Shown piece by piece: positions 1 through 15,539 of a DNA stretch of 64,000 bases. This stretch comes from Bryoerythrophyllum caledonicum (Eukaryota; Streptophyta; Bryopsida; Pottiales; Pottiaceae). The notes below the pieces were generated by a model, which was given only the letters and a program-made list of their open reading frames with translations, searched no databases and was not told where the DNA came from. The stretch spans positions 38,242,199 to 38,306,198 of the forward strand of contig OZ020516.1 of assembly GCA_963971425.1 (NCBI GenBank), given 5' to 3'. A program made the position numbers and the translations under genes. Each line of letters begins with the position of its first letter. Positions within the stretch are counted from its first letter, which is position 1.

Positions 1-655
1 TTGCCTCTGATAAGAGCTTCGTGGACATATTTTTATTTTATTTTTTGGATTTGTGGTTTGAAAGTTAGTACCACTTAAAGCCAAAAGTGGGGACACCGGG
101 CACCTCCAAAAATTTTGGCAAAAGTTTCTATTGACATTGAGATTTTTCACACATGTAAAGAATATTTCTTTCTTTGGAAATATTTAAAAAAAAAACCCTT
201 GTCTTTAGTGTAAAAAGGCATTTTATTCCAAGTCAAACATTTTCACACATTGTTGGGCAACGGGGGAAAAGAACTTCATCTTTTCTACATAAAACTTAGA
301 GATCTTCATATTTTTCACTTTTTAATTTTTTCAGCAACAATATGTGGTGAAAACCTTCTTATTGACCGTTTGGATTTTTATTTGATTAGATACGTAGTTC
401 ACAAAAAAATAAAACGTGAAATGCCAATTTTTGAACCTGCACTCCTTGCACACTTGTTTTGAATATGCTACACCCCTTTTTAACCCCTAAAAATTGGTGT
501 GTCGGGAAATAACATCATGCTTAAGACAATGGTAAAAGATTTAGACCTTGTACAATGCAAAAATTTGATACAAAGTGAAGTCAAAGTCTGTTGATCTACT
601 CAACGCAGGGAAGAAAATGAACCATTGTTTTGACTCTATCAATCCGTGCAGTGGA
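1..655. repeat. Dispersed repeat, inverted copy of 17868-18518
   Basis: This stretch reads, with many point differences and small indels, as the reverse complement of 17868-18518. Matching landmarks in order are the region around 'ataagagcttcgtgga' at the start, the 'gacattgagatttt' segment, the 'tttagtgtaaaaa' segment, and 'caatccgtgca' near 645. The repeat may extend beyond the left edge of the window, so its true end is not seen. No coding capacity or terminal inverted repeat was recognised. Confidence 0.8.
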
Positions 656-1818
656 TTGCAACCAAAATTTTGAGGCATGTTTATATGGAAGTCTATTTTA
701 AGATCTTACGGTTGAAAACCCGAAATTCACTTTAAAATGTGATTTCATGTCTGTTTTTGGCAGTGGCAGTTTTGGACTGGTTTTACTGCGAAAGTGGTCG
801 TGGTCCTTTTGGGGTTAAAAAAAAAGGACGGCCTCTCGAACTGATATTCGCTTTTTGAGCTTATTGTGACAAAGTTCCAGCAGTGGCTGCGGACGAAGTT
901 CAGCATTTTATCTCCAGTGCACAGTAATCTGAGAGAAGTAGAGAGGACCCACCGTGCAGACACCAAGGGTTGTATGTTGAAAGCTGGATTATTAGCCAGG
1001 AGAAATGAGAACTACTTTCAGATTTTGATCCCAAGAAGCCGGAGCCACAGAACCTTTCAGAGAGTCATTGAACTGTGTTCATTTTTAGTGTTGCATGTTT
1101 GGTCTTTAGTCACAGCATAGCTAGTATAGTACATGGTCGGAAACAAGTTTTTAGTGCTACTTGTTCGGTTCTTAGTCATGTCATACCTATTATTATGTAC
1201 TTAGAAACAACTGTCAGTTACATTTGCAACAATAGAGGTTGCAGTGACATCCATCTTTGGGCGATGCTAGAAGTGGAAGTAGTACTCTAGACAACAAATT
1301 TCAGTTGTTCCCTTCAAAAAATTTGCGTCCGTATTTAAAATTTTCAAAATCAAATCTTGCATTGTCACAACTGCTTGCATCATCTTCTGAAAAATGTAGT
1401 TTTTAAAAACATGCTCAAGCCACTGAACGGCAACTTAAGTGTACGCAAGTAGGGTTATCTGCCTGATTCCTTCACCATGACAGTTGCTAGCCATTGGTTG
1501 TCCAAAAAAGGAAAAAAAAAGAAAGCTCAAATAACTTCACTCTAATCCTTAGAACCTCTGCACTCTTACAGAGTTTGTTCCCACTTCAGACTTCGATTGT
1601 TTGTGAACATACAATCTAACGTGGGTTGCACCAATCGCCAACCATCCGAAGAAGCTGGGTTTCACTCAATGGCTACGCGTACCTGAGTGAAAAGGAGACA
1701 GAATTTTAAAAGCGAGTGATCGTTCGAGATGCATATATAGACTCCGATAGCATCTGCATATTACTAATTATGTGTATAGACGTGAGGCTATGGACCGGCT
1801 CATCCGGGTGTTTGGATA
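656..1818. other. Intergenic, nothing recognised
   Basis: AT-rich sequence without a recognisable gene or repeat family. It lies downstream of the minus-strand DC1 gene that ends at 1819, so the first few hundred bases below 1819 probably hold its 3' untranslated region and polyadenylation site. Confidence 0.5.
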
Positions 1819-4801
1819 TCAACGGGGGAAACGCTCAAGGAGATTTTTCTTCCTGCCGCTCTCAAGGTGCTTATCGCAGAGCCAACCGACGTTCCCCTTG
1901 ATGCGCTCGGGAGCTTTGTAGCGGACGCGGTACAGTTTGAAGGATTCCGCAATGTCGACCTTCTGATCATCCAAGAAGGACACCAGCCACTGCGCTGCCG
2001 CCTCATCCGCCACTGCTTCCTGACTCGAGACTACTTTGCAGCGGGCAGTTTGCACGGCGAGCCTCCCAAGATCGATGGCCTGGGTTTCATTCACCTGAAC
2101 ACCATTTCAAGTGAAATCGGAATTCAGATGAGCGTGCTTCTTGGTTATTTGAGACAAAAAGACACCAGGGGTCTAGAGAGAGAATCTGTACGTACGAGAC
2201 CCTTTACCATATTTTGACAAACTGCAATATCACAAACGATGAGGTTTGGAAGCTGGAACCGAACAGGTCAATGAGATTACCATCTTATGCAAGTCGGGCA
2301 AAACGTCGTTGAGAGCGTTCAGCCCGACGCCCATCGTGGTGCCCACGTTGAGGGCCAATTCTACCACCCTCAATCCAGCAGCGAGAAACGGCTGAAGTTT
2401 GCTCCACCAATCGCCTGCAACCTTCTGATTGATCTCGCAGCCCTCCGCGCCAGCCACGACGTGCGGCTGTTGTTCGTGCTCGCACAACAGGTGAAGGTGC
2501 ACAACCTTGATGCCCACTCGGAAGCTCGTGAGTAATTTCTTCGTCATACTCGACGTTTCCGTGCACAAAACGAGACGTGGCACTGCTCTCGTCGTCGATT
2601 GCACCTGAACCACACCATTTCAGTTCACAAAGTGAGAGTGTGGTCAGGTTGTCTAAGACAAGAATGTACTATAGGAAATTGGACGATACAATATGCCAAA
2701 AGAGAGACTTGAATAGAGAAGGTTAGTACAAACGTGGAGACTTCTCATCTCATTGATTTTGCCAATGGAAGATGCTATGCTGTGCATGAAATGGGACAGA
2801 GTGTAACAACATAATCGATTTGGGAACGTGGAGATACTCCCTATCGATCATGTCACTGAGTGGGGGTATTTACTTGCGTTCTGATTATCTCCTGCAACCC
2901 GTTTTCTGTGATAGCTTTTAACTCAGCGATCCGCTGGTTGGTATCAGATCCACTGCCTCCATGTTTCCAGCTGTTCTGGAGCTCATTAACGACGTTCTCC
3001 AATCGAGCACAAAACTTCGCTTCGTTTTTTGCCTTCTCTTGTCTCCGCGCTGCCTTCTCTTGCTCCTGCAATTCCCTCGCTGCTGCCTTCTCTTTCCGCT
3101 TTTGCTCCTTGGCGACCTGCTTGATCCTTCGACGCTCTTCCTCCGCTGCGTCGCTCTCGCGAGAGCTGAATGGTGGGCTATCGCCTGGGAAAATTGTGGA
3201 TTGAGGGCTGTCATCTGGGAAATACGGGGGTGGTGAGCTGTCGCGTTGATACCTGGGTGGTGAGTAGTCGCCCAGACTCATATTCGCGAACCCTTGATCC
3301 AAGATGTGCCTCTCACTTCGAGCAAGTGAGCTAACCTTCGGATGCACCCTTGATTTCACTACTTTGCACATGAACAATACCATTTCAGTGATGTCATCAA
3401 GAGTTTTAGCACTGTCCGCTCTTGAGCATGTGCCTAAGCCCTAAACTCCAAACCCAAACCCCCAACTCTGCATTGCGAACTATGAACATGGCAGACGATT
3501 CACAGAATGTTCTAAACTGTGAAAGGATGTGGTTGTTGCATTCAAACCTGAATTTTGTCTGGCAAGCGATGAAGCTGCTGCAGCTTCCGTGGTGCTCTTG
3601 AAGCTATGCACGAGCTCCGAGAGCTTGTCCACCTTCTCCTCGTTGCCTTGGTTGTCGAATTCGTCCATGGATTCTATGAATTGACACAGCTCACCCAAGT
3701 CGTCTTCCTTATCATCCTCGTCATCGGTGAAGTCTTCGTCCGTCTCAGCACTGAAGCAGTCGACATGCATGGATACATCACAGACGCTGCATCGGTACAA
3801 CCAAACTTCATCTGACGGAAAATCGCAGAGAGCGCACTGCTCAGACGGAAGTGGAAAGTAATCTATCTCCACACGGTGAGAAGGATTCATTCGACAAAGA
3901 GGCTTGGATGGAAGAACAGCGCACAACGGGTGCAGATCGAAGTCACACCCCCGCTTGGTGCACGTGTAATGAAAGGTGTGGGATATTTCATTGCCGCATC
4001 CATCGCAATCTAATTGCAAGGATTTACCTTTCCATGATTTGTGCACCAGCTTGAGCTTATGAAAATGGCTTGCATGCATCAACGACTTGGCGTACTTCGC
4101 GCAGCGCGCATGAACAGCAAAGTTGGTGCAGTACGGACACTTGTATACCCAATGGCTGACATCTTCCTCTACTTCTCCCTGGAAAAATTGGCACATGATG
4201 TCCTCTTCATCTTCACCTGTGTAGGATCTTTGCAACAGATGCCTGTGGTAGGAAACCTGAACACCACATGAACACACGTCAATAGAGCCAGTCAAAGCTT
4301 TAGGGTCCAGAATTGGACCCGAGGGACTTACTGTCACATTTCATAGGAAAAGCTAAGCCCTTACAAACTAAGTACTGCCAACACACGATCTGTTCACTCA
4401 AATGCGACTGATCAGGACATAATTTCACTCTGTCCAAAGTGGGACGACCAATGGCTTGTGGTAACTGAGAACACTTGCAATGTCACAGCGAATGTTACCT
4501 TGACTTCCTCCTCGACTTCTGCGCACTGTTTGTGTGCGTCGAATTGGCAAGATTCGCAATGGTAGAGCTCACCGTAGCCTGCTTCCCCACACATGTTACA
4601 GACAAAACAGTTGCCATAGCAAGGTAAATTCTGCAAGAATTCGAATGGATGGGTAAGCAACCCTGCACACGGCAGTATTGGCTCCTCCTCCTCGTCGTCG
4701 TCTTCGTCGTCATCTGAAGCCAGCGCCAATGGGCTTGCACGTGAAGATGAAGCAGCATTGGACGAGCCCTGATGGCCATGCTTGACAAAAGTGCATCTCA
4801 T
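1819..4801 (-). CDS. DC1-domain zinc-finger protein with coiled coil and conserved C-terminal module
   Basis: Five exons join in frame: 4801..4499, 4256..3548, 3361..2874, 2604..2281, 2094..1819, giving 699 residues and a TGA stop; all introns are GT-AG. Four Cys/His-rich DC1-like units are visible. The first has H51, C68, C71, C82, C85, H90 and C93; the second ends with C141, C144, H150 and C153; two more follow to about residue 270. Acidic runs lie near residue 30 and after the fourth finger. Exon 3 holds Pro/Ser/Asp-rich repeats and a Lys/Glu/Arg-rich coiled coil. Exons 4 and 5 encode about 199 residues including 'LLCEHE' and 'GWLCDKHLESG', which recall the C-terminal part of plant ROCO-type proteins; that is inference from memory. 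DC1 proteins are linked to zinc, lipid and defence signalling; the exact role is unknown. The start at 4801 is chosen because an in-frame TAA lies just upstream. Confidence 0.75.
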
Positions 4802-5090
4802 ACATTAACTGACCTTGCACTGGTTGCAGAAGTAGTATCGACCCTAAGCCGGCGGTGGGCACCCGGCGGCTGCAATCTTCGCAGGCAATAGTCCTGCCGT
4901 TACACTTTGTAACGTTGGACGTGGAACCGGACTCCGCACCCTCCTTGAATAGCCTCCTCCATCGATTCAACAGACGGTGATGACTTGCAAGCGACGGCCG
5001 AGGAGCATTGTGCGAGCCCGATGGCCTCGCTTGAAAGAAGCGCAACTCACACACGAACTGACCTGGCACTGGTTTCCATCAATTATCTAC
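4802..5090 (-). pseudogene. Duplicated DC1-like exon remnant upstream of the DC1 gene
   Basis: A unit beginning with a Cys-rich 'NQC' motif followed by 'gtcagtt' occurs twice about 249 bp apart, near 5064 and near 4815. In the downstream unit the reading 'YYFCNQCKVS' runs into a TAA and then continues into the first exon of the DC1 gene. In the upstream unit the same position is a sense codon (TCG), but that frame stops a little later. It may be a decayed tandem duplication of the first DC1 exon, or 5' exons with introns not resolved here. A 33-nt spacer bounded by GT and AG separates the motif from the next exon and seems too short to be a normal intron. Confidence 0.45.
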
Positions 5091-6070
5091 AACAGGGATC
5101 ACGACTGCTGCTGAAGTCTTAGTCCGTATGCCAACCGACATCTCGCAATAACAGCAGACATTTCGTGATCTATCGACCTTCAAGTCTGCAACGCGGCAAA
5201 GCGAACGACCGACCTAAATATTATAGTAACGTGTCGAGTGAGAGCTCATGCCGCCTGCCCTCTTTAGTCGGTGACTCGGCCTTGCTAAGGCAACCAAGGC
5301 AAGCTAATTTTTTCCGACTATACCCTATCCGTCAGCTAAACAGCGAATTGATCTAATTGGGGGATAGGGTACGATCTCGAAAATTGTCGGAGCGAATCTC
5401 ATCAGTGTCACGCGCTTCTTCCGGGCTTTCCTACTTTCCCATAATTGTCTTACTCTTCCGCACTACAGTACACTACTGTAGTATGTCTGCAGGCACCTGA
5501 CGACTTCATCCGCGACGTCCAGTTCACAATTAGCGTATCCGTGTCTTCATTTCTTCTCTTCCTGCTGTTGCTGCTAAAGAATGTAAAAATTAAGCTTTCT
5601 AAAGAGATCCTCCTGAACATAGCAACGGAAACACTCAAAGGTAACAACAATTGACACGAGTAAAACAAAATATTTTAGCGAACTTCTCAATTATTTGGGT
5701 ACGCACCGGATCATCATTTCAAAAACTACTTCTGATAGCATTTCAAAAACTACTTCTCTTAATTTCCACTAAGAATAATAATATCATGTTCTGGTCTTAG
5801 CAGCCGTCAGATGAGATGCTTGTAAAGAATTATGCCTAAAATTATAGACATCCATCTCACGTGTGAAACTCATGATAAAATTTGAATATCCATCCTCCAG
5901 GTGCCCTCCAGAATCTATCCAGTGATCTTGAAAAATGCATGGCCTTGAAATGCTCAAGTCAGTCTGCAAGTACATGTTTCCTGACGTGCGCTCAGGTTCC
6001 ATAGATATATCCAAGGAAGCCATGCCTCCATACGTCAATAAGACGATACCAAAATATCAGCAGTCGGCTT
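5091..6070. other. Intergenic region between two minus-strand genes
   Basis: No gene is recognised. It should contain the DC1 gene promoter and, just below 6071, the aminotransferase 3' untranslated region. It holds a 10-bp inverted repeat (5321-5371) and a two-copy tandem repeat of 'catttcaaaaactacttct' at 5714-5732 and 5739-5757. Confidence 0.5.
5321..5371. repeat. Short perfect inverted repeat
   Basis: 'taccctatcc' at 5321-5330 is exactly complementary to 'ggatagggta' at 5362-5371, with a 31-base loop. It lies in the presumed promoter region of the DC1 gene. It may be a stem-loop or a remnant of a small transposon. Confidence 0.5.
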
Positions 6071-9461
<3,391 letters not shown>

Positions 9462-9691
9462 CTCCACCCTGCTCCTACCAATCAAATCCTCTGCGCACAA
9501 CAATGATCCCGAAACCCTAAACTACTGTGATTGCGCAACAAGCGGTGGGGCGACAATTGTGAGCTTCACAGGAGACGGACGGGAAAACGCAAATGGACGG
9601 CAGAGGGGTCACCTGCGCAACTCAACCAACTAACGAATGTGAAAGTGTCGCTTCGGCATCCAGCATTCTTTCTGGTCTCGACCCTTCAAGT

Positions 9692-9752
9692 CCGTCTCTC
9701 GCTCTCTCTCTCGCTCTCTCTCTCGCTCTCTCTCTCGCTCTCTCTCGCTCTT
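9692..9752. repeat. CT-rich microsatellite upstream of PAT
   Basis: Repeats of an imperfect CTCTCTCTCG-like unit, reading as a GA repeat on the PAT coding strand about 240 bp upstream of its start codon. GA/CT repeats are common in plant 5' leaders and core promoters, so it may lie in the PAT promoter or 5' untranslated region. Confidence 0.8.
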
Positions 9753-11702
9753 CGCGTGCCCCATCCATGACGTGAGTCTGACCAGTTGACCGCTGGGCGT
9801 TGGCATGCGAATTCTGACCCAAACTTTGAAGTTAGTGGTAAAAGTCAGGCCAAGGCACCGTCTGCGTTCTTTGACCTCTTTTCCTTTTCCCGTACCTCCA
9901 ATCAGTTCAACGGGGAATAAGGCGGCTCCTTCTTTATTCTCAAGGTTGTTAAAACAAAATCTAATTTGAGTTTGAAGATCATCAAGTTCTTTAGTACTTC
10001 ACGAGGTCACTCAACCCTGTCAAGTTAATTTTGGTGCTCTAGATGTTGTAACTTTTTCGGTGATTGGTCATTGTTGTTGACCGGAACAGCTTTCCAACTC
10101 ATTTTCATGATCTCTAATGGATCCAAGCATTGCCGCACTACAGTGATATCTATGAAGTGGGGTCGCAATGAAACTGTGGTGTAGATGATGTTCTACATAA
10201 TCTAATACGTTGGCATATTCTCCAAGGGCCTTGTGCACTACTTATGCGTTAAAGGGTTAAACCATAAAAGAAAGAAAGGAAGTCACACAACTATGGTAGC
10301 CTGTAGGATGTATTCAAATCACTAGCCATCTAGAAGCGTGATTGAATACATCCTCAAAATGACAAGTTGAGGATGATTATCTATCTTTTGAAGGCGACAT
10401 TGGTGGTTTTATGACATCTATTGCAGACTGTGGTTTCAAGTAGGGCAACCACCAAAAGGTTGTCAACATTGTCATTGCCACAAATAAGGTTTTAGAGCCA
10501 GAAAGTATGTTTTCAACATCTCTAATTCTTGGTTTGAGAAGTTTACAAAAGACAAAATGTGGTTCTAGGGAGCGATAGAATCAATATTGGTACAATTTGT
10601 GGTGGACATAAGGTAAATTTCATCACAAAAAATGGTCACAACTTACTTAACACTTTTTTTAACTTGTAACTATTTCAATATTGAGAGTCTAAATCTCAAA
10701 AAATTGCAAAAATCATAATGTTTTGTTTTAATGATAGGGGGAAAACCTCTCCATGTTCTAAGCCAAGAAACTTAAGTTGGTGGTTTAAGGACATCCTTCC
10801 ATATACCCTATTGACTATTTCCAGGAAAATATTTCCATTGAAAATGAACAAATACATTATCATGAATTAAAAAGAAGAATCTTATTCCATTATTATCATT
10901 GTTATCAAGAAATCTAGAAAAAAAATCTTCAAACATAATTGTTGTAAGGGGAATATTTTGAAGATAGGTTTTGAGTAGCAACATTATTATCTTTTGGTAT
11001 CACAATTATCATAAGAAATGGTTGAAGAAATTATAAATCTATAGTAAATACAATGTTACACAAAAACTTGTTGAAAAATATAATTTATCATTTTTTGAAA
11101 GTATTTCTCAAAGATATCTTTCAAATCATAACTCCACCAAGCAGCATGTGATAGTTTCTTTGAAGTGATTCAAAAGATGTCGTCTACCTTATAAGGATGT
11201 TGGAGACTCCTCATCAACTGCCTTGTGATGTCTTTTTTTTGACAAAGTTCCACCAAACAAAACAATACCTCTTTCTTTGGCTCAAAATTGACAAAGTAAA
11301 ATATGAAGTCGCACCCTACACAATATAAATTGTACATAGCAAAGATGTTGCTACAAAGAAGACTCCCCGCATGCCATTCAACATCGTATTTTCTACAAGA
11401 GCCGCAACAAAGGAGATACAACTAGAAGAGGAAAATCTACATGACGTCTGTAAAAAATCAAAGACATGAGATGTGAGACACCTGATTGAAGCACATGCAT
11501 AAGTATAGCAACACACACATATACCGCCTAGTACATTTATACAATGTCCACTACACGCACAATAGCAATAGATAGAATAATCACATGTGTACCATAAACT
11601 AATAGACACACACATTGTGAATATTGATAGAAACATCAATAGAGGATAAGATGATATACATACACCACAAGAATTAGTTGTAGACGCCAGCATAACATAT
11701 AT
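9753..11702. other. Intergenic, AT-rich; solo end of a TTAA-type element
   Basis: No gene is recognised. At about 10247-10260 the sequence CGTTAAAGGG followed by TTAA matches the right end of the small element at 63304-63425, but no matching left end was found upstream, so this is a solo or decayed end. The rest is unremarkable AT-rich sequence leading up to the copia element. Confidence 0.45.
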
Positions 11703-11888
11703 TGAGATATGTGATACGCAGTAAGAGATGTATTAACAGTCCCAAAACAAGGATTAAGTACACGTGAATGGATAGCATGTTACTATCTAGGAACAACAAT
11801 CGCCATAATTGATCTAATTGGTTACTGTACACACATTCTATCCTAAGATGGATGAACAGATAAATTAAGGGTGACTTTCATTCAAACA
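11703..11888 (-). repeat. 3' LTR of the copia element
   Basis: 186 bp, partner of 16541-16726. It is preceded on the minus strand by the polypurine tract AAGGGAGGA at 11889-11897. Confidence 0.9.
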
Positions 11889-11962
11889 TCCTCCCTTAAC
11901 CCAAAGTGCATTTATTGGAAAATCATTGTGTATTTCTTCTCACTAAACAACATTTTAACGAC

Positions 11963-12418
11963 ATGTTGGGACAGAATCAACTTAAGCTTGACGATGGTGC
12001 ACCACATGGTTGGGAAGTAGTGTTGTTGATGCTTCTCCTCCTTTGGTCTGCCTTCTCGCTTATTCAAAGGGCAGCGAGTTACGCTACATGGTGCTTGAGA
12101 ACAAGGCCGGATGAATGGAGGGAAGTTGTTGTTCAAGAGGAGAAAGAGAGTTCTAGACCTTCAACAATTTTTTTGTATCCTCGACATTGTCACAGTTGTA
12201 GCGTGCGTTCAGAAGAGATTAATGAACGACGGGAGAGTTTGTGTATCACTTCACTAGTAATCTTCTCGTCAGCACATGTTCTACTTGGGTCAAGGTCAAA
12301 GTTCTATGTTGTACGAATTGGTCATCATCCCGGGATCTATCCGAGTTGGGACGAGTGTAGAGCACATGTTAATGGTTTTAGTGGAAATAGATACAAGAGC
12401 TTCAAAAACTCTGTTTGA
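11963..12418 (+). CDS. Antisense ORF inside copia element with RNase H1 N-terminal (hybrid-binding) domain
   Basis: A 151-codon plus-strand ORF lies between the copia RNase H remnant and the 3' LTR, opposite to the element's own genes; the open frame extends back to 11906 without an ATG. About residues 115 to 151 read 'FYVVRIGHHPGIYPSWDECR' followed by 'VNGFSGNRYKSFKN'. This is a close match to the RNase H1 N-terminal / Cauli_VI hybrid-binding domain (aromatic-Y-V-V, G-x-Y-x-x-W-x-E-C, F-x-G-x-x-Y-K-x-F). That domain binds RNA:DNA hybrids in RNase H1. The part before it has a hydrophobic stretch and no recognised domain, and no RNase H catalytic domain follows. It may be a captured host fragment or a regular antisense gene of this copia lineage. 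Expression is unknown. Confidence 0.5.
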   Translation: MLGQNQLKLDDGAPHGWEVVLLMLLLLWSAFSLIQRAASYATWCLRTRPDEWREVVVQEEKESSRPSTIFLYPRHCHSCSVRSEEINERRESLCITSLVIFSSAHVLLGSRSKFYVVRIGHHPGIYPSWDECRAHVNGFSGNRYKSFKNSV

Positions 12419-12489
12419 GGCTCAGAGATATACGATGAGTGATCTGTCTATGTAGGGTTTGTGGTTGATGCAACAGTTAGGTGCAGTAG

Positions 12490-13890
12490 CATGCGACATT
12501 CTTTGAACTTAACCCTAGTGAGGACTTTCGTCATAATGTCTACTGGCTGTTGCTTCGTTGAGATGTAGACTACGTCAATCTGCTACTTCTTCACCATATC
12601 TCTAATGTGATGGAGGTGGATTTCGAAGTTTTTAGTTTTTGAGTGGTAGATTGGGTTCTTGGAGATCTCGATGGCACTCTGGTTATGGCAATAAAGTTTG
12701 ATTGGTTCTTGTTTGTAAAACCCTAATTCTCTGTATAAACCTTATATCCACACATCTTCTTTTGCAGCTTCTACTAGGGCTCTATACTCTGATTTTGTAG
12801 AGGAGAGAGCTATGCATGTCTATTTTTGTTGGACCATGTTATGGGAGTCGGACTAGCTGTGAATACAAAGGCTGCGGTTGATTTTCACTCATCAACATCG
12901 CCCCCCTCAATTGGAGTCAATATAGCCGCGAATCTCCAGGCTAGCCTCCTTTTGTAGTGTAAGTCGAGAGAGTCTATGCCCTTTAAATAGCAAATAATAG
13001 ATTTTGCAGCATTGAAGTGAGCCTGCTGCGGTTTCTGCATGTAATGTCAAACTAGATTAACTGCATATGCAATGTCAGGTCAAGTATGAGTGACAAATAT
13101 AAGTTTTCCAACGATACATTTGTATAGTTCAGCGTCAATGAAAGGCGTGTTGGTTTCCTGTTGCAGCTTGAGTCCAGGTTATAGTGGAGTGTGACATGCA
13201 TTGTAGTCTAACATTCCAAAGCCCGTGATAATGCTGTGGATATAATTTGTTAGATGGAGCAATAGGCCGTCGAGTAGGTGAATGGATTGCAACCCTAAGT
13301 ACTTGTGTACAAGTCTAAGGTATGTCATTTTATAACGGTGCATAAGAATTTCCTTGATGGAATAAATCCGGGCTATGTGATTCCCGGTGACTATAAGGTC
13401 ATCGAAGTATAAGATGACAAGAATAAGCATGCCATTAATACGGCCATAATATAAATTCCCATCTAAAAAAGATTGTTTAAGAAGCAACGTGCTTAGAAAG
13501 GTGTCCATTGCAGTGAGCCATTCATTAGGTGAGAGTTTGAGACCGTAGAGGGCTCTCAACAGTAAACAAACTAAGTGTTCTCACCCTGGAACAGTGAATC
13601 CACACGGTTGTGTCATATAGACCTTATGACGCAGTTTACTGTTAAAAAAAACAGTATGAAAGTTGAGATGGTGCATGTCCCAGCCATGTGCTACTACAAG
13701 AGCAGTGACAACTTTGATGGTATTGTACTTCGCAACTGGAGCAAATATTTCATCATAATCTACTCCTTCGCACTGGTCAAAACCTCTTGCAACTAGCCGA
13801 GCTTTATATTGGTTAGGTTTACCTGGGGATGCCTGCCTTTACCTTATAGATCCATTTGCACAACACACCTCGTGCACCAGGCGGAAGTGT
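12490..13890 (-). pseudogene. copia reverse transcriptase and RNase H remnants
   Basis: 13559-13179 keeps 'RALYGLKLSPNEW' and the catalytic 'LYFDDLIVTGN' (usually LYVDD). Further down, 12840-12490 reads as copia RNase H with 'SSTESEYRALVEAAKE' and 'LYCHNQSAIEISKNP', interrupted by several stops. Copying of the element's RNA into DNA is therefore not possible from this copy. Confidence 0.8.
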
Positions 13891-13899
13891 CACTAATTT

Positions 13900-15310
13900 C
13901 TAGGTTTTATTTCTCTTAATGCTCTCCATTTCCTGTACCATAGCTCTTTGCCACAGAGGGTGATGAGCAACATCATCATAGACTAGGTCTGGTGCTTTGG
14001 TTTTGAAAGCTCCAATGAAGTCATAGTGATTGATTAGCTTCTGGCTAGGCTTTCTAATCCGTGCAGACTTTCTAATAGGAGGAACAAATGGTGACCAAGT
14101 TGTGTTTATCTGATAAGGAGATAAGGTGGCAAGTTCGGAAGCTGAGCATAAAGAGCTCGTTGGTGAGGGCAAACAGAGAGAAGTCGTTGGGGAGTTTATC
14201 ATAGAGTTATCTAAGGTATCTTGTTGCGAGCAAGACGGAGATTTCAAGGTTGTTGGTGGATTTCATAGCACAAGAAGATGTGTAAGAACAACCGCATGAT
14301 ACTGAGGTTGCGGTAATGAATCGTCTGTTGCAGTTGAGTTGTTGATGGTAATCGTCTGGAACTCATCAATAGTGATGTCTCTACAAGGGACCAATTCTTT
14401 CTTTCTGCTATCCCGTTGCTCTGTGGAGTGCATGTTTGGGAATATTTCTAATGAATACCTTCTGTCTCACAAAAAGATGTAAAGGCGGTGGACGTGTATT
14501 TGCCTCCCTTGTCACTGCAATAGGTAAGTATCTTTTGACCTGTAAACTTTTCTTTTCTCGCTTTGAATTTCTTAAATTCATAGAAAGCTTGATCTTTTGT
14601 CTTCATAAAGGGTACCCATGTTTTTCTAGAATAATCATCAATGAATGTGATAAAATACCTAGCTCCTAAGTAGGAAGGTATTCTAAAAGGGCCACAAACC
14701 ACACTGTGGACTAATTTGAGAGGTCTCGTAGTTTAAGAGAAGCTCCTAGGAAACTTTTTCCTAACTTGCTTGCCCTTTTGGCAGGTTTCACAAACATGGT
14801 TTATCCTGGAGAGTTTCGGCAGTCCATCTATGGATCCATGTAGCGACATCTGATATAACATTTTGAAGTTGAGATGACCAAGACAATAGTGCCAGAGTAA
14901 GGCCTTCTTACGCTCACATTTCTCCTCTAAACTACATGCTTCTAGAGGATAGGTGTAGTGACTGGCTAGTTTCTAGAGTCCTTTGCCTCGTATATGTGAT
15001 CTTTTTAGGATTACGTTTCTAGTGAGCATATCACGTATGAGGCATGTGCTTTTCAAGAATTTGACAAAGTAACCATCATATGAAAAATAGCCTACAGAAA
15101 GAAGGTTGTGTCTATTACCATGTACATATAAAACATTGTTGACTGTTTTTATTGTTCCATTAGCAAGTTTAACTAGGGCTTTGCCTTTCTCCATCACATT
15201 GTGTGACTGAACCCCAGCTATTAACATAGGTGTTGAGGTTTCCAATGAAGTAAAATCTGTGATGCTTCTCCTGTCTCCAATGACGTGCTGAATAGCACCG
15301 AAGTCTTATA
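13900..15310 (-). pseudogene. copia protease and integrase remnants
   Basis: Near 15290 the reading 'DFGAIQHVIGD' corresponds to the copia protease active-site region (usually D-S-G-A), here with Phe for Ser. 'NLLSVGYFS' follows, the pre-integrase region. A Cys-rich 'CETCQKGKQ' around 14770-14800 is the end of the integrase zinc finger. The integrase core ('FITFIDDYSRKTWV', 'SDKGGKY') lies at 14702-14448. The first catalytic Asp region reads 'HSVVCGP' where 'HSDVCGP' is usual, so the triad seems damaged. 14247-13900 is the linker leading into the reverse transcriptase. Confidence 0.8.
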
Positions 15311-15539
15311 TCTATATTGGATCTACTGACTAATAGTTTTTTAGAGAATTTGCTTCTAATTCAAGGAGTTGAGCTTCTAATATCTCACCATCTGAGTTGC
15401 TCAAGTCAGAATCCGTGTCATTCTTGGTTAAGTTCGCTTTTTGCACTGAGTTTGCATGTTGCGATATAGGGCTACGTTTCTTGAGTTTTTGCATCCGTAG
15501 ATCGAGTGTTTTGATTTGTGAAATGATCTTGCCTACTTC

